From Ravibacter arvi (lineage in GTDB: Bacteria > Bacteroidota > Bacteroidia > Cytophagales > Spirosomataceae): 64,000 nucleotides of DNA. This document shows positions 1 to 9,800 of the stretch, in pieces. Under the pieces are notes generated by a model, which saw only the letters and a list, made by a program, of their open reading frames with translations, was not told where the DNA came from and did not search any database. Position numbers and translations under genes: made by a program. Within the stretch, counting starts at the first letter, position 1, and every line of letters starts with the position of its first letter. The stretch lies in contig NZ_BAABEY010000029.1 in assembly GCF_039540405.1 (NCBI RefSeq), forward strand, positions 62,001-126,000. The letters run 5' to 3'.

Positions 1-2
1 AT

Positions 3-872
3 TCAGAGTTCCAGCAATTACTCGACTCACTGGCCATACAAGGCAACAATCTGAGAAACAGCTTTTTACGCTCCTTCGTGTCGGACATCAACTTTACTTT
101 TGTCTACAATACCAACCCCTTGTTCGGCGCTCCGGAAAATGCACGGTACCTGCGGGCGTCGGTTGAATCGGGCGGCACCACGCTGAACTTCCTCCCGGGC
201 CAGATGAATATCATCAATAAGATTGTCAACCCTGGAGCGGGACGCGATACGCTGCAATTTTTTAAGTATATCCGGTGGAATTTTGATTTCCGGAAATACT
301 GGCGCATCAGCAACACCAGCTCCTTTGTAGCCCGGATCAACGCCGGCGGCGTGCATAGCTACGGGGGCGGCAGAAGGGGTATCAGCAGCGTTCCGCCTTA
401 CGAGAAGTACTTTTTTGCAGGCGGCTCCAACAGTGTGCGGGCCTGGCTTCCCCGCCGTTTGGGCCCTGGTTCTACCAAGCCCCGCTATACCTCCAACAAT
501 CTTTCCATTGAGTCGCCGGGAGAGTTCCTGCTGGAAGGAAACCTGGAGCTAAGAGGACATCTCGCCAATTTCTTCGGAAAGATCAATTATGCACTGTTCC
601 TTGATGCCGGGAACGTCTGGAACATGTCCGGCTCGGAGCTGGGGCCAGGCACCTTGCGGGCGAACCGTTTTTTTAAGGAAATTGCGGTGGGAACCGGCTT
701 CGGCCTGCGTTATGATTTCAGCTTTGTTGTGCTGCGGTTCGATTTCGGCGCTAAAGTGTACGATCCGTTTCTCCAGCGATTTGTGCTCGATGAGCTGAAG
801 TTTAACAAGCTGTTTAACAACCGCCAAACCAATTTCCTGAACCTCAATATCGGGGTGGGTTACCCGTTCTGA
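3..872 (+). CDS. BamA/TamA-family outer membrane protein, C-terminal part
   Basis: The frame is open from the left edge, so this is the 3' end of a longer gene; 289 residues are visible. It reads as the C-terminal beta-barrel of an Omp85 (BamA/TamA) protein: alternating aromatic and polar strands, an FFAGGSNSVRAW segment like the conserved FxxGGxxSVRG region of the family, and a last residue Phe (GVGYPF), the usual recognition end for barrel assembly. Members fold into the outer membrane and help insert or export other proteins; which one this is cannot be told without the POTRA part upstream. An internal GTG at 78 is not taken as the start because the same frame continues upstream. Next gene 41 bp downstream. 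Confidence 0.85.
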   Translation, partial: SEFQQLLDSLAIQGNNLRNSFLRSFVSDINFTFVYNTNPLFGAPENARYLRASVESGGTTLNFLPGQMNIINKIVNPGAGRDTLQFFKYIRWNFDFRKYWRISNTSSFVARINAGGVHSYGGGRRGISSVPPYEKYFFAGGSNSVRAWLPRRLGPGSTKPRYTSNNLSIESPGEFLLEGNLELRGHLANFFGKINYALFLDAGNVWNMSGSELGPGTLRANRFFKEIAVGTGFGLRYDFSFVVLRFDFGAKVYDPFLQRFVLDELKFNKLFNNRQTNFLNLNIGVGYPF

Positions 873-913
873 TATTTTTCTCTCCCCACCCCTATTTTCA
901 AGCAAGTACCCGC

Positions 914-2236
914 ATGAAGAAAAATGACCCCAAACTGATCAATGCCTGGTGCATGTACGACTGGGCCAATTCGGTTCATAACCTGGTGATCACGGCCAGC
1001 GTTTTCCCGGTCTACTTCAGCGCCACCGCACTCGCCGAAGACGGAAGCGACGTGGTGAGCTTTTTCGGGCACCCCGTAAAAAATACGGTGCTCTTCTCCT
1101 ATTCAGTTTCGGTATCGTTCCTCCTCATTGCATTGCTCATCCCGTTTTGTACCGCAATAGCGGACTATACCGGGCGGAAGAAGACCTTCATGAAATTTTT
1201 CTGCTACCTGGGTGCGACCAGCTGCGCGCTGCTGTTTTTCTTCAAACGTGACACCCTGGAGTTTTCGGTACTCGCTTTTATGTCGAGCCTTATCGGGTGG
1301 AGCGGCAGCATTGTTTTTTACAATTCTTTTCTCCCCGAAATAGCTACCGAAGACAATTACGACCGGTTCAGCGCCAGGGGCTTTGCCTGGGGCTATGCCG
1401 GAGCAGTGCTGTTGATGCTGTTTAACCTGACCATGATTATGTTCCCCGCTTTCTATGGCATCACCGACAAGTCGCTGCCGGCCCGGCTGTCATTTTTGTC
1501 GGTGGGCGTGTGGTGGGTGGTTTTTGCACAGATACCTTTCAGGAGGCTGCCCAACAACATTTATGAGCGCACACCCACGGGCAACTGGCTTTTTAACGGC
1601 TTCAGGAAACTGGGAACCGTATTTCGCCAGCTACAGAAACAGGTGATGCTCCCGCGTTACCTGATCGCCTTCTTTATTTTCAACATGGGCGTACAGACCG
1701 TGATGTACGTAGCGACGCTTTTCGGCGCCAATGAATTAAAACTACCAGCCAAGAGCCTGATTACGACCATCCTCCTTATCCAGGTGATCGGCATCGCCGG
1801 TTCTTATTTTTTCTCCTGGTTGTCTGGAAAAATAGGAAATATTTATGCGCTAATGGTGGGGGTCGCTACCTGGATCGGTATATGCGCCGGCGCATACTTT
1901 GTAACCAAAGAAGAAGAATTCTACATGCTGGCCGCCACCGTCGGGATGGTTATGGGCGGCATACAGGCATTGTCGCGGGCAACCTATACCAAGCTCATTC
2001 CCGACGACACCAAAGACACCGCTTCGTATTTCAGTTTCTATGACGTAACAGAAAAAGTTTCACTGGTGCTCGGTACTTTCACCTTCGGCTTTATTGATTC
2101 TGTCACCGGCAGCATGCGCAACAGTGTGTTGGCATTGCTTATTTACTTCGTGATCGGGTTGCTCCTGCTGGCCAGGATTCCCTCCCAAAAAACTTACCGC
2201 TACCGGCTCGATAGCGACACCCCCTCCGGCGGATGA
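914..2236 (+). CDS. MFS transporter, UMF1/Atg22-like
   Basis: 440 residues with about 12 hydrophobic segments. The N-terminus (NAWCMYDWANSVHNLVITA) is typical of the UMF1 branch of the major facilitator superfamily, related to fungal vacuolar effluxer Atg22. An ADYTGRKK segment after the early helices matches the MFS cytoplasmic loop. Substrate is unknown; an inner-membrane efflux role is inferred from the family. It lies 41 bp after the barrel gene and may share its transcript; a weak GC hairpin with a T run follows the stop. Confidence 0.85.
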   Translation: MKKNDPKLINAWCMYDWANSVHNLVITASVFPVYFSATALAEDGSDVVSFFGHPVKNTVLFSYSVSVSFLLIALLIPFCTAIADYTGRKKTFMKFFCYLGATSCALLFFFKRDTLEFSVLAFMSSLIGWSGSIVFYNSFLPEIATEDNYDRFSARGFAWGYAGAVLLMLFNLTMIMFPAFYGITDKSLPARLSFLSVGVWWVVFAQIPFRRLPNNIYERTPTGNWLFNGFRKLGTVFRQLQKQVMLPRYLIAFFIFNMGVQTVMYVATLFGANELKLPAKSLITTILLIQVIGIAGSYFFSWLSGKIGNIYALMVGVATWIGICAGAYFVTKEEEFYMLAATVGMVMGGIQALSRATYTKLIPDDTKDTASYFSFYDVTEKVSLVLGTFTFGFIDSVTGSMRNSVLALLIYFVIGLLLLARIPSQKTYRYRLDSDTPSGG

Positions 2237-2248
2237 GCTCCCCGGCCG

Positions 2249-2271
2249 GCCGGCGCCAATACCGGCTTTTT
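2249..2271 (+). terminator. Possible weak intrinsic terminator
   Basis: A 5-bp GCCGG/CCGGC stem with an 8-nt loop is followed at once by TTTTT, just after the MFS stop codon. The stem is short, so termination may be partial. A second GCCGGC-ATAA-GCCGGC hairpin lies 30 bp further on. Confidence 0.4.
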
Positions 2272-2383
2272 GAAACCTGCCAACTGTATTCGAGAAGCCG
2301 GCATAAGCCGGCCGATAGCCCCTTTTTAACGAAAGGGCGTAAAATCTGGTAAACAATACCCGCTTATTTTACCCGTCGTCAAT

Positions 2384-4846
2384 ATGCAGTTCCGTTTTCT
2401 CAAAGCTATTTCTCTTGCCACTTTCCCTTATCACCGATTCATAAGCCCCGTCCTGCTCTTATGCATGGTTCTGCCGGGACGCCTTTTCGCCGCTGCCCCG
2501 GCACTCGATTTTTCGAAGGCAATTATTGTCAACGCCTCCGACAAATCCGAAACCGAAACCGCAGCGATCCAAATGTTCATCGAAGAAGTGATGGCGCGCA
2601 GCATCGTCCGGTTGCGGGAGCAGGCGCCCGCCAATGTTCCTCAAATTGTAGTGGGTACCCGGTCTTCCATCATGAAACAACAGGCGTACGCCAAATGGAT
2701 CACCGCACAGGCCGACTCCAGGCCGGACGGCTTCACCATCAGCCTGGTTGACGGCAACAGTGCTGCTCCGAAGCTCCTGGTACTGGGCAACGACAGCCGG
2801 GGTTTGTTGTTCGGAATCGGGTATGTGCTGAGAAAATCTTCTTTCGCGAAAGGCAAAATCTCGATTCCACTTTCTATACCTGTCACGACGGCACCCGCAG
2901 TACCGATCCGCGGACATCAGTTGGGCTACCGGCCAAAAGTCAATTCGTACGACGGTTTCACAGTGCAGATGTGGGAGCAATACATTCGCGATCTCGCCGT
3001 ATTCGGCACGAACGCCATAGAGCTCATGGCCCCTTTTACGGACGATGACTCCGACAGCCCCATGTTCCCGCTTCCGCAGAAAGAAATGCTGGTTGAAATG
3101 AGCGGTTTGTTGAAAAAATATGGCCTGGATGCATGGATCTGGTACCCGCTTATGCACGGTGACTATAGCAAAAAAGAGGTAATTGAACGGTCACTGCAGG
3201 AAAACGACTCCATTTTCCGCAGCATGCCCAAGCTTGATGCCGTTTTTGTACCCGGCGGCGACCCCGGGAAGCAGGACCCCGATGTGCTGTTCAAACACCT
3301 CGAACGCCAGTTGAAGCTTCTTCACAAATATCACCCGAAAGCACAGATCTGGATGTCCCCGCAAGGATACAATGCAGAGTGGATGGACAAGTTTATCAGG
3401 ATCATGAAGGGGAAACCCAAGGCCCTTACCGGCATTGTACATGGTCCCTGGACGCGCATGGACGCCGATTCGCTCCGCAAAATCATACCGGCGGAATACC
3501 CCATCAGACGGTACCCGGACATCACGCACAATATTGACGCCCAGTACTATGTACCGGATTGGGATTTCGCCTATACGGTCACCGAAAACCGGGAAAGCAT
3601 TAACCCCCGCCCCCTCGACCAGCAGACTATTTACAAAGCAGTAGACCCGGCCTCCTTCGAAGGCTTTATCAGTTACTCCGAAGGCGTAAATGACGATGTC
3701 AACAAAATTATCTGGAGCGGACTCGGATGGAACCGTGACACCCCGGTTATTGATATTCTCCGCGACTATAGCCGGTATTTCATTGGCAGCCAATATACTG
3801 ACGATTTTGCCCAGGGCCTGCTCAGCCTGGAACAGAACTGGCGAAAGGCGCTCCTGACCAACCAGGGCGTCTACAGTCACCACGCCATTTTCCAGGCGCT
3901 GGAAAAGAATGCGTCGCCCGCCGTCAAGCTCAACTGGCGCTTCCAGATGGCGTTGTACCGTTCGTACTATGATGCTTATACCCGCAGCCGCCTGGTGTAC
4001 GAAAATCACCTTGAAGATGCAGCCTTGAGCGCGCTGCGCGGTGCGTCACAGACAGGGAGCCTCCAGGCCATGCAAAAAGCTCGGAATCTCCTGGCCAGGG
4101 CAACCGAAGAAAGGGTTTCTCCCGACTGGAGGCAACGGGTGTTCGAATTGGCCGAAGCGCTTTTCCAGAGCATCAGGATGCAGCTCAGCGTTTCCAAATA
4201 CCATGCCATCGCAACCATCAGGGGGGCTAATCTCGACCTGGTTGATTCGCCGCTCAATAACCGTTTCTGGCTGGAAAAACAATTCGACAGGATCAAAGAA
4301 ATGAAAGACGAAGCCAAGCGGATACAGGAAATACAACAGCTGCTGGATTGGGAAAACCCCGGCCCGGGAGGCTTCTATGACGACCTCGGCAACCCCGACC
4401 ACCAGCGTCACCTGGTCCTGCATGACAACTATGCCAAAGACCCCAACTCCTTCCATTCGGTTTTTGCGGGCCTGCCCGGAGGATACAGCCTCGAAATGGA
4501 CAGAATTCGGCAATGGCGCGTTTCCTGGAAGACCTACATGCAGACCATCTACGGCCTGCCCCTGCAACTCCGGTACGAAAATCTTGACCCCGGAGCCGAG
4601 TACCAGGTAAAAGTGACTTACATAGAAGACATCCCGTTGAAACTGACTGCCAATAACGGTATTGTCGTACATGATTTTGTTATGCCGGAATTTGATCCGC
4701 GCCCGCTGGTGTTCGATGTACCGGCCCGGGCCACGCAAAACGGCACACTGACGCTTAACTGGCAAATAGACCCTAATGGCGACGGGCCGGGGCGCGGCTG
4801 TTCGGTAGCTGAAGTATGGTTAATCAAAAAAAACGCTAAACCCTAA
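2384..4846 (+). CDS. Secreted glycoside hydrolase-like protein (GH67-type architecture)
   Basis: 820 residues. A hydrophobic signal-like segment ends near residue 37 (LLLCMVLPGRLFAAAP). Residues about 40-165 look like the small alpha/beta domain found before the catalytic barrel in GH67 alpha-glucuronidases and GH20 enzymes (LLVLGNDSRGLLFGIGYVLR). From about 170 a barrel-like region begins (RGHQLGYRPKVNSYDGF, WIWYPLMHGDY, FVPGGDPG). A carbohydrate-binding-like beta domain closes the protein. The exact family and catalytic acids are not certain; a role on uronic-acid-containing or related glycans is inference. It lies upstream of utilisation locus 1 on the same strand, but a strong terminator separates them. 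Confidence 0.6.
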   Translation: MQFRFLKAISLATFPYHRFISPVLLLCMVLPGRLFAAAPALDFSKAIIVNASDKSETETAAIQMFIEEVMARSIVRLREQAPANVPQIVVGTRSSIMKQQAYAKWITAQADSRPDGFTISLVDGNSAAPKLLVLGNDSRGLLFGIGYVLRKSSFAKGKISIPLSIPVTTAPAVPIRGHQLGYRPKVNSYDGFTVQMWEQYIRDLAVFGTNAIELMAPFTDDDSDSPMFPLPQKEMLVEMSGLLKKYGLDAWIWYPLMHGDYSKKEVIERSLQENDSIFRSMPKLDAVFVPGGDPGKQDPDVLFKHLERQLKLLHKYHPKAQIWMSPQGYNAEWMDKFIRIMKGKPKALTGIVHGPWTRMDADSLRKIIPAEYPIRRYPDITHNIDAQYYVPDWDFAYTVTENRESINPRPLDQQTIYKAVDPASFEGFISYSEGVNDDVNKIIWSGLGWNRDTPVIDILRDYSRYFIGSQYTDDFAQGLLSLEQNWRKALLTNQGVYSHHAIFQALEKNASPAVKLNWRFQMALYRSYYDAYTRSRLVYENHLEDAALSALRGASQTGSLQAMQKARNLLARATEERVSPDWRQRVFELAEALFQSIRMQLSVSKYHAIATIRGANLDLVDSPLNNRFWLEKQFDRIKEMKDEAKRIQEIQQLLDWENPGPGGFYDDLGNPDHQRHLVLHDNYAKDPNSFHSVFAGLPGGYSLEMDRIRQWRVSWKTYMQTIYGLPLQLRYENLDPGAEYQVKVTYIEDIPLKLTANNGIVVHDFVMPEFDPRPLVFDVPARATQNGTLTLNWQIDPNGDGPGRGCSVAEVWLIKKNAKP

Positions 4847-4917
4847 CCACCGTAATGAAGGCTGTCAGCCGGCCGGACGAGTAGAAATCAGGAAAAACCG
4901 TATATTAGAGGCACGGG

Positions 4918-4946
4918 GCCCTCCGGTAAGCCCGGAGGGCTTTTTT
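4918..4946 (+). terminator. Intrinsic terminator / possible leader attenuator of the sigma gene
   Basis: A perfect 9-bp stem (GCCCTCCGG, 4918-4926, with 4932-4940), a 5-nt loop and TTTTTT at 4941-4946. It can end the transcript from the 820-residue protein gene. The sigma gene's ATG is only 30 nt further on, so any sigma promoter lies within or upstream of this hairpin. Confidence 0.85.
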
Positions 4947-4976
4947 CAATTCAATCTGCTAGTCTTCCGACAGGCC

Positions 4977-5573
4977 ATGGATAACGCATTGGCAAAATTG
5001 AGCGATCCCGAACTGGTCGTAAGGATCAGGGAGGGCGAAAAGCGCGCATTTGAAGCGTTTTATCTGCGGTATCATGCCCATGTATACCACCTGTCGCTGC
5101 GTTTCCTCAAAAAAACGGAACCGGCCGAAGAAGCCGTTCAGGACGTGTTTCTGAAGTTCTGGCAAAATAGAGCGGCCCTTGATCCCGGACGTTCAGCCAA
5201 AGGATATCTTTTGCGGTCCTGCAAAAACCACCTGATCAACGAGCTGGCAAAAAAGGGAGCCAGGTTTGAATCCATCCATACCCATTCCGACGAAATCGCG
5301 GGTATGGACAGCCCGGTTGACGACCTGGTCTTTTCGGAATACGCGGCGCTGCTTGACAAAGGCATAGCTTCGCTTCCCGCCCAACGCCAGCGTGTATTCC
5401 GCATGTATCGCCTTGAAAACAAGAACCTGGAAGAAATAGCCGCCGAACTGGGGACCAGCAAAGGCACCGTCAAGGATCACCTTCTGAAAGCCCACCGGTA
5501 TCTGCGGACTTATGTCAAAAACCTCGCCGGGATCCGGATCGACATGCTGCTCCTGTTTTTCCTATGGCTTTGA
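4977..5573 (+). CDS. ECF RNA polymerase sigma factor, FecI/Bacteroidota type
   Basis: 198 residues. Region 2 is seen at about residues 25-95 (FEAFYLRYHAHVYHLSLRFL, AEEAVQDVFLKFWQNR) and region 4 at about 128-180 (LPAQRQRVFRMYRLENKNLEEIA, GTSKGTVKDHLLKAHRYLR, a helix-turn-helix). The hydrophobic C-terminal tail (DMLLLFFLWL) is common in Bacteroidota FecI-like sigmas. The next gene is FecR, and the SusC after it carries an STN domain, so this is the sigma of a surface-signalling chain: ligand-bound SusC, FecR, sigma, expression of the locus. The leader is short and follows a terminator hairpin. Confidence 0.93.
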   Translation: MDNALAKLSDPELVVRIREGEKRAFEAFYLRYHAHVYHLSLRFLKKTEPAEEAVQDVFLKFWQNRAALDPGRSAKGYLLRSCKNHLINELAKKGARFESIHTHSDEIAGMDSPVDDLVFSEYAALLDKGIASLPAQRQRVFRMYRLENKNLEEIAAELGTSKGTVKDHLLKAHRYLRTYVKNLAGIRIDMLLLFFLWL

Positions 5574-5685
5574 CGCCTCGTCTGCTTTTTTCAAAGTATT
5601 CTCTTCAATAATTTATTTTTTTCCGCACCGGGCATGTCTACCCGCCTTATATCCTGTATTGAATGGTAGCAAGTACCGCTACAGT

Positions 5686-6654
5686 ATGCAAAACAGAGTT
5701 AAATCACTTATTACCCGGTACCTGGAACAGGCGCTGACCGACGACGAACGTGCGGAGCTTTCGCGCCTTTTACAGACAGAACAGGGAAAACAGGTACTGG
5801 GCGAGATGATCGACCAGGAAGCTCAGATCATTTTGATGAACGCGCTCTGTCTGGCCCCGGCCACGACAGACCGGATCTGGAGCCGCATCGAAGAAAACCT
5901 GGAAACAACAACTGCCCGGAAAATCAACTGGCGTATATGGGGCTGGGCGGCATCGATCCTGCTGCTGCTGGGTGCCGGCCTGGTTTTCCGGCTCTACCAA
6001 CCGGTGGGAGAAAAGCTCTATTACGCAACCGGGAAAGGGCAGAAACGGAGCATCATTTTACCTGACGGGTCGCTGGTAACGTTGAACAGCAACTCTAAAA
6101 TTTCATTCATTCAGAATAACAGAACCAGGAACGTAACCCTGTCCGGCGAAGCTTTCTTTGATGTGAAACGCAACCCTGAAAAACCTTTCAAAGTGGCGGC
6201 CACCGGCATTCAGATCAAGGTCTTGGGGACTTCTTTTAACGTAAAGGCCTACCAGGAAGACCAGGCGGTTTCCACCACACTGCTGGAAGGGAAAGTCCAT
6301 TTGGAAACTGACGCCGGCAACGGAATGGAGATGAGCCCGAACCAGCAGGTTCATTTCAGGAAGCAGGACCTGGCACTTGTCCCCGGAGATATGGCCGCCT
6401 ATTACCAAAATAACTGGCGCAGCGGGAAATTGGTTTTTGAAGATGAACCGCTGGCCCATATCCTGCCGGTGCTTGAAAAATGGTATGGTGTAAGGTTTGA
6501 AGTAGCTCCTAAAAATGCGAAATGCCGGTTCAGCATGTCGATAGAGACCGAAACACTCGACCAGATGCTCCGGTTTTTCGAGCTTTCCGAAGGTATTAAA
6601 TTCAATCGTTCCGCCGGGGGAGTCATCTCGTTAGGCGGAGATTTGTGCAGATAA
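5686..6654 (+). CDS. FecR-family anti-sigma / signal transducer
   Basis: 322 residues from the ATG at 5686. The frame is open further upstream, but that part overlaps the sigma gene and is not FecR-like. The cytoplasmic N-terminus (VKSLITRYLEQALTDDERAEL) is followed by one membrane helix near residues 87-103 (GWAASILLLLGAGLVF), then the periplasmic FecR domain (LPDGSLVTLNSNSKISF, RNVTLSGEAFFDVKRNPEKPF, IKVLGTSFNVKAY) and a C-terminal DUF4974-like domain (FEDEPLAHILPVLEKWYGVRFEV). It should hold the upstream sigma inactive until the STN domain of the SusC partner signals. Spacing to the sigma stop is 112 bp. Confidence 0.93.
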   Translation: MQNRVKSLITRYLEQALTDDERAELSRLLQTEQGKQVLGEMIDQEAQIILMNALCLAPATTDRIWSRIEENLETTTARKINWRIWGWAASILLLLGAGLVFRLYQPVGEKLYYATGKGQKRSIILPDGSLVTLNSNSKISFIQNNRTRNVTLSGEAFFDVKRNPEKPFKVAATGIQIKVLGTSFNVKAYQEDQAVSTTLLEGKVHLETDAGNGMEMSPNQQVHFRKQDLALVPGDMAAYYQNNWRSGKLVFEDEPLAHILPVLEKWYGVRFEVAPKNAKCRFSMSIETETLDQMLRFFELSEGIKFNRSAGGVISLGGDLCR

Positions 6655-6739
6655 CCAAACCCAGCAACCTGACCCTTAAGAAAATGTAAAAACCTCAGAA
6701 ACCGAAACAGGGAGTTGTTTCCGGTCCTGCCATAAAAAT

Positions 6740-6779
6740 GGATGCCGTCAGAGTCTTTGGCGAGAGCAAGACGGCATCC
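6740..6779 (+). other. Perfect intercistronic hairpin between FecR and SusC
   Basis: GGATGCCGTC (6740-6749) and its exact complement GACGGCATCC (6770-6779) enclose a 20-nt loop. No long T run follows. It lies 40 bp before the SusC start and could be a processing or mRNA-stability structure that separates low regulator expression from high transporter expression. Confidence 0.55.
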
Positions 6780-6819
6780 GGGCCAAATCCTTTTCCGATT
6801 TTAAACCTTAAACAAAGAT

Positions 6820-9800
6820 ATGAGAAATACTTCATACGGTTTGTTTCCATTCAACACCTTATCCTTCCAAATAGAAAAAGGAATGATCGTTGCAATTTTG
6901 CTCTCTTTCCAGATCCTTCAGGGTGGTACCCCGGCCAGCGGCGCACCATCGAGAGGCAATGCGCCGGCCATTTACGGGCCCCAATCGAACCTGAGGCAAG
7001 CGAAGGTATCGCTGGCCTTTAAGGGAGCGCCGCTCCGGGATGTTCTCAAAGAAATTGAACGGCAAACTTCGGTCAGCTTCTTCTTTAATAACCACCGCAT
7101 CGACAGCCAGCGCAAAATCACCTTCAGGGAAACCGGTACGCTGGAACAGGTCATGAATAACCTGTTCGGCAGCCTCGGAATTGAATGGAAGCTGGAAGAC
7201 CGCCAGATTGTGCTGACAGGCAAAGCACGCCCCGAGCCAATAGGCAGTTCACAGTTAAATGGCAGGCGAAGCGGGAGTGCGGTGCTTCAGGCTGCACCGG
7301 CGCCAGCGAGATCCGCAGCGGAAGTGGTAAAAGGGAAAGTAACGGACGAAAGCGGCATCGGCCTGCCCGGCGTGAGTATTCTCATCAAAAACACGCAGAG
7401 AGGCACAACTACTGATAATGAAGGAAATTTTGAGCTGGAAATCCCTGATGAAAATACCCTCCTGGTCTTTTCATTCGTAGGGTTTGCAACGCAGGAGGTT
7501 GCGGTAGGGCGGCAGCGCACTCTGTCAATCACCCTGGTGCAGGACGAAAAAGCCCTGGATGAGCTGGTCGTTGTGGGGTATTCTTCAAAGCAGCTCTCGG
7601 AGATTTCGAGCGCTGTCGCCACCGTGTCAGGCAGGAAGCTGAACGACGTAACGTCCAACAATACCACCAATCTCCTGCAGGGAAAAGCCGCGGGTGTCAT
7701 CGTCTCCAATGCTTCCGGGGACCCGAACGCCACGTCGACAGTCATCATACGTGGCTCGGGCTCTATTACCGCCGGTGCGGGACCACTGATGGTGGTTGAC
7801 GGTATCGTGGGCGGGTCCGCCAACCCCAATGACGTGGAGTCGGTCACCATTCTGAAAGATGCGGCGGCAACCGGGCTTTACGGCTCCCGGGCCTCTAACG
7901 GGGTGATCATTGTCACCACCAAGTCCGGGAAGTCCGGCAAACCCAGGATTGATTTCAGCATCAACACGGGAACCGCAACCCCTACCTCCGGCAATTTCAG
8001 GGTGATGGACTCCCGGGAACTTTATGATTATACCAAGAGCTTCTACCCGACCGACCGGTTCGACAAGGACATCCCTTCTTCTGTGCTGCAACAGAATACC
8101 AACTGGCGGGACCTCGCTTTCCGCACCGGGATTACACAGAACTATGTTTTGTCGCTTTCAGGCGGCACCGAAAAAACACGCTTTTACACAGCCGGCAATT
8201 ATTACTACGAACAGGGTACGCTCCGCCATAATTCTGCCCGGCGGTTCAATCTCCGGACCAATATTACGCACGCCATTAATGACAAGCTCGAGCTGGCGGT
8301 CAAAATCAACCTGAGAAGAAACAACGCCGAATACGACCCGTCGGGTCTGGACGGCGCGCTGTACGGCGCCTACAACAACATGCCCTGGGACCGCCCCTAC
8401 AATGCAGACGGCTCCGTCAACCGGGGTACGGAAGGCGGATGGTTCGGAAGAGAGCAGGAGAATTTTCTCCACGGTTGGCAGTATAACCGCAACAACAGCA
8501 ACCAGTCGGGGGCCGATACCGATGTCAACCTCACCTACCACATTTCCAAAGGGCTTTCCTTTTCCTCGTATAACCGCGTAAGCTATACCAGCTCGAAAAG
8601 CGAGCTTTACAACGACGTACGCTCCAAAGCGGGCAAAGGCCTGGGTCGGCTTGGAAACGGTATGGGAGAGAATCTTTCAATGGTATCTTCCAACCGGTTG
8701 TACTACGATTTCAACATTGGCCTTCACGGGTTTAAAACCCTCGGTGTTGTTGAAATGGAAAAAAACCGTACCGAAGACCGGTATACCACCGGCGAAGGGT
8801 TCGCCCCGGGCCTGCATGTCATGAGCACTGCGTCACGGATTCTTAGTGCATCCGGCGATATCTTAGAAAATAGCTTTAACAAAGGCCTTGTCCAGCTGGA
8901 TTACGACTATGCGAGCCGGTATTTTCTTTCGGCGTCGTACATCAGGGAATATTCCTCCCGTTTTGGAAGAAACAACAAAGCCGGCAATTTCTTCACGCTG
9001 GGCGCTTCGTGGCTGGTGAGCAATGAAGATTTCTTCGATAAGTCTACGGTCAACCTTCTGAAACTACGGGCCAGCTACGGCGTAACGGGTAACGCGCAGA
9101 TCGACAATTACAAGGCCCTGGGACTCTATAGCTATGCCACGCAGTATGCCGGCAATTCAGGGGCAGAGCCCTTCCAGCTGGAGAATCAGGATCTCACCTG
9201 GGAAAAGGCAAAAAGCGGGAATATTGGTGTGGACATCGGGCTCTTTAACAAGCTGATGATCAACCTCGACGCCTATCAAAAAACCACGGACGGATTACTT
9301 CTCAACGTAGAATTGCCCTTTACCAGTGGTTTCCCGTCCGTCACCCGCAATGTAGGCGCCATCAGGAACAAGGGCGTTGAAGCCAATTTAACCTATAACC
9401 TGAGCAGCGGCGCTTTCACCTGGGATGCGGGTCTGAACATCGCGTTCAACAAAAGCAATGTCCTCACGCTTAACCAGGGAAAAGACATCAGGCAGGGTAA
9501 CCTCCTGATCAGCGAAGGGAAAGAACTGTATATGTGGCAGATGAGGAAATGGGCAGGAGTTGATCCTGCGAACGGGGACCCGCAATGGGAAAAAATCACG
9601 ACGGAAGCCGATGGTTCCCAGGTCAAAACCATCACCAACAACTACAGCGACGCCACGCTCCAGGTGGTGGGCCCCTCTCTGCCGGATTTTACCGGCGGTA
9701 TGTCCAACACCTTCGGCTATAAGAGATTTACCCTTAACCTGTTCTTTAATTTCGTGAGCGGCAACAAGATTTATCACACTTCGCGCCAGCTATTCGACTC

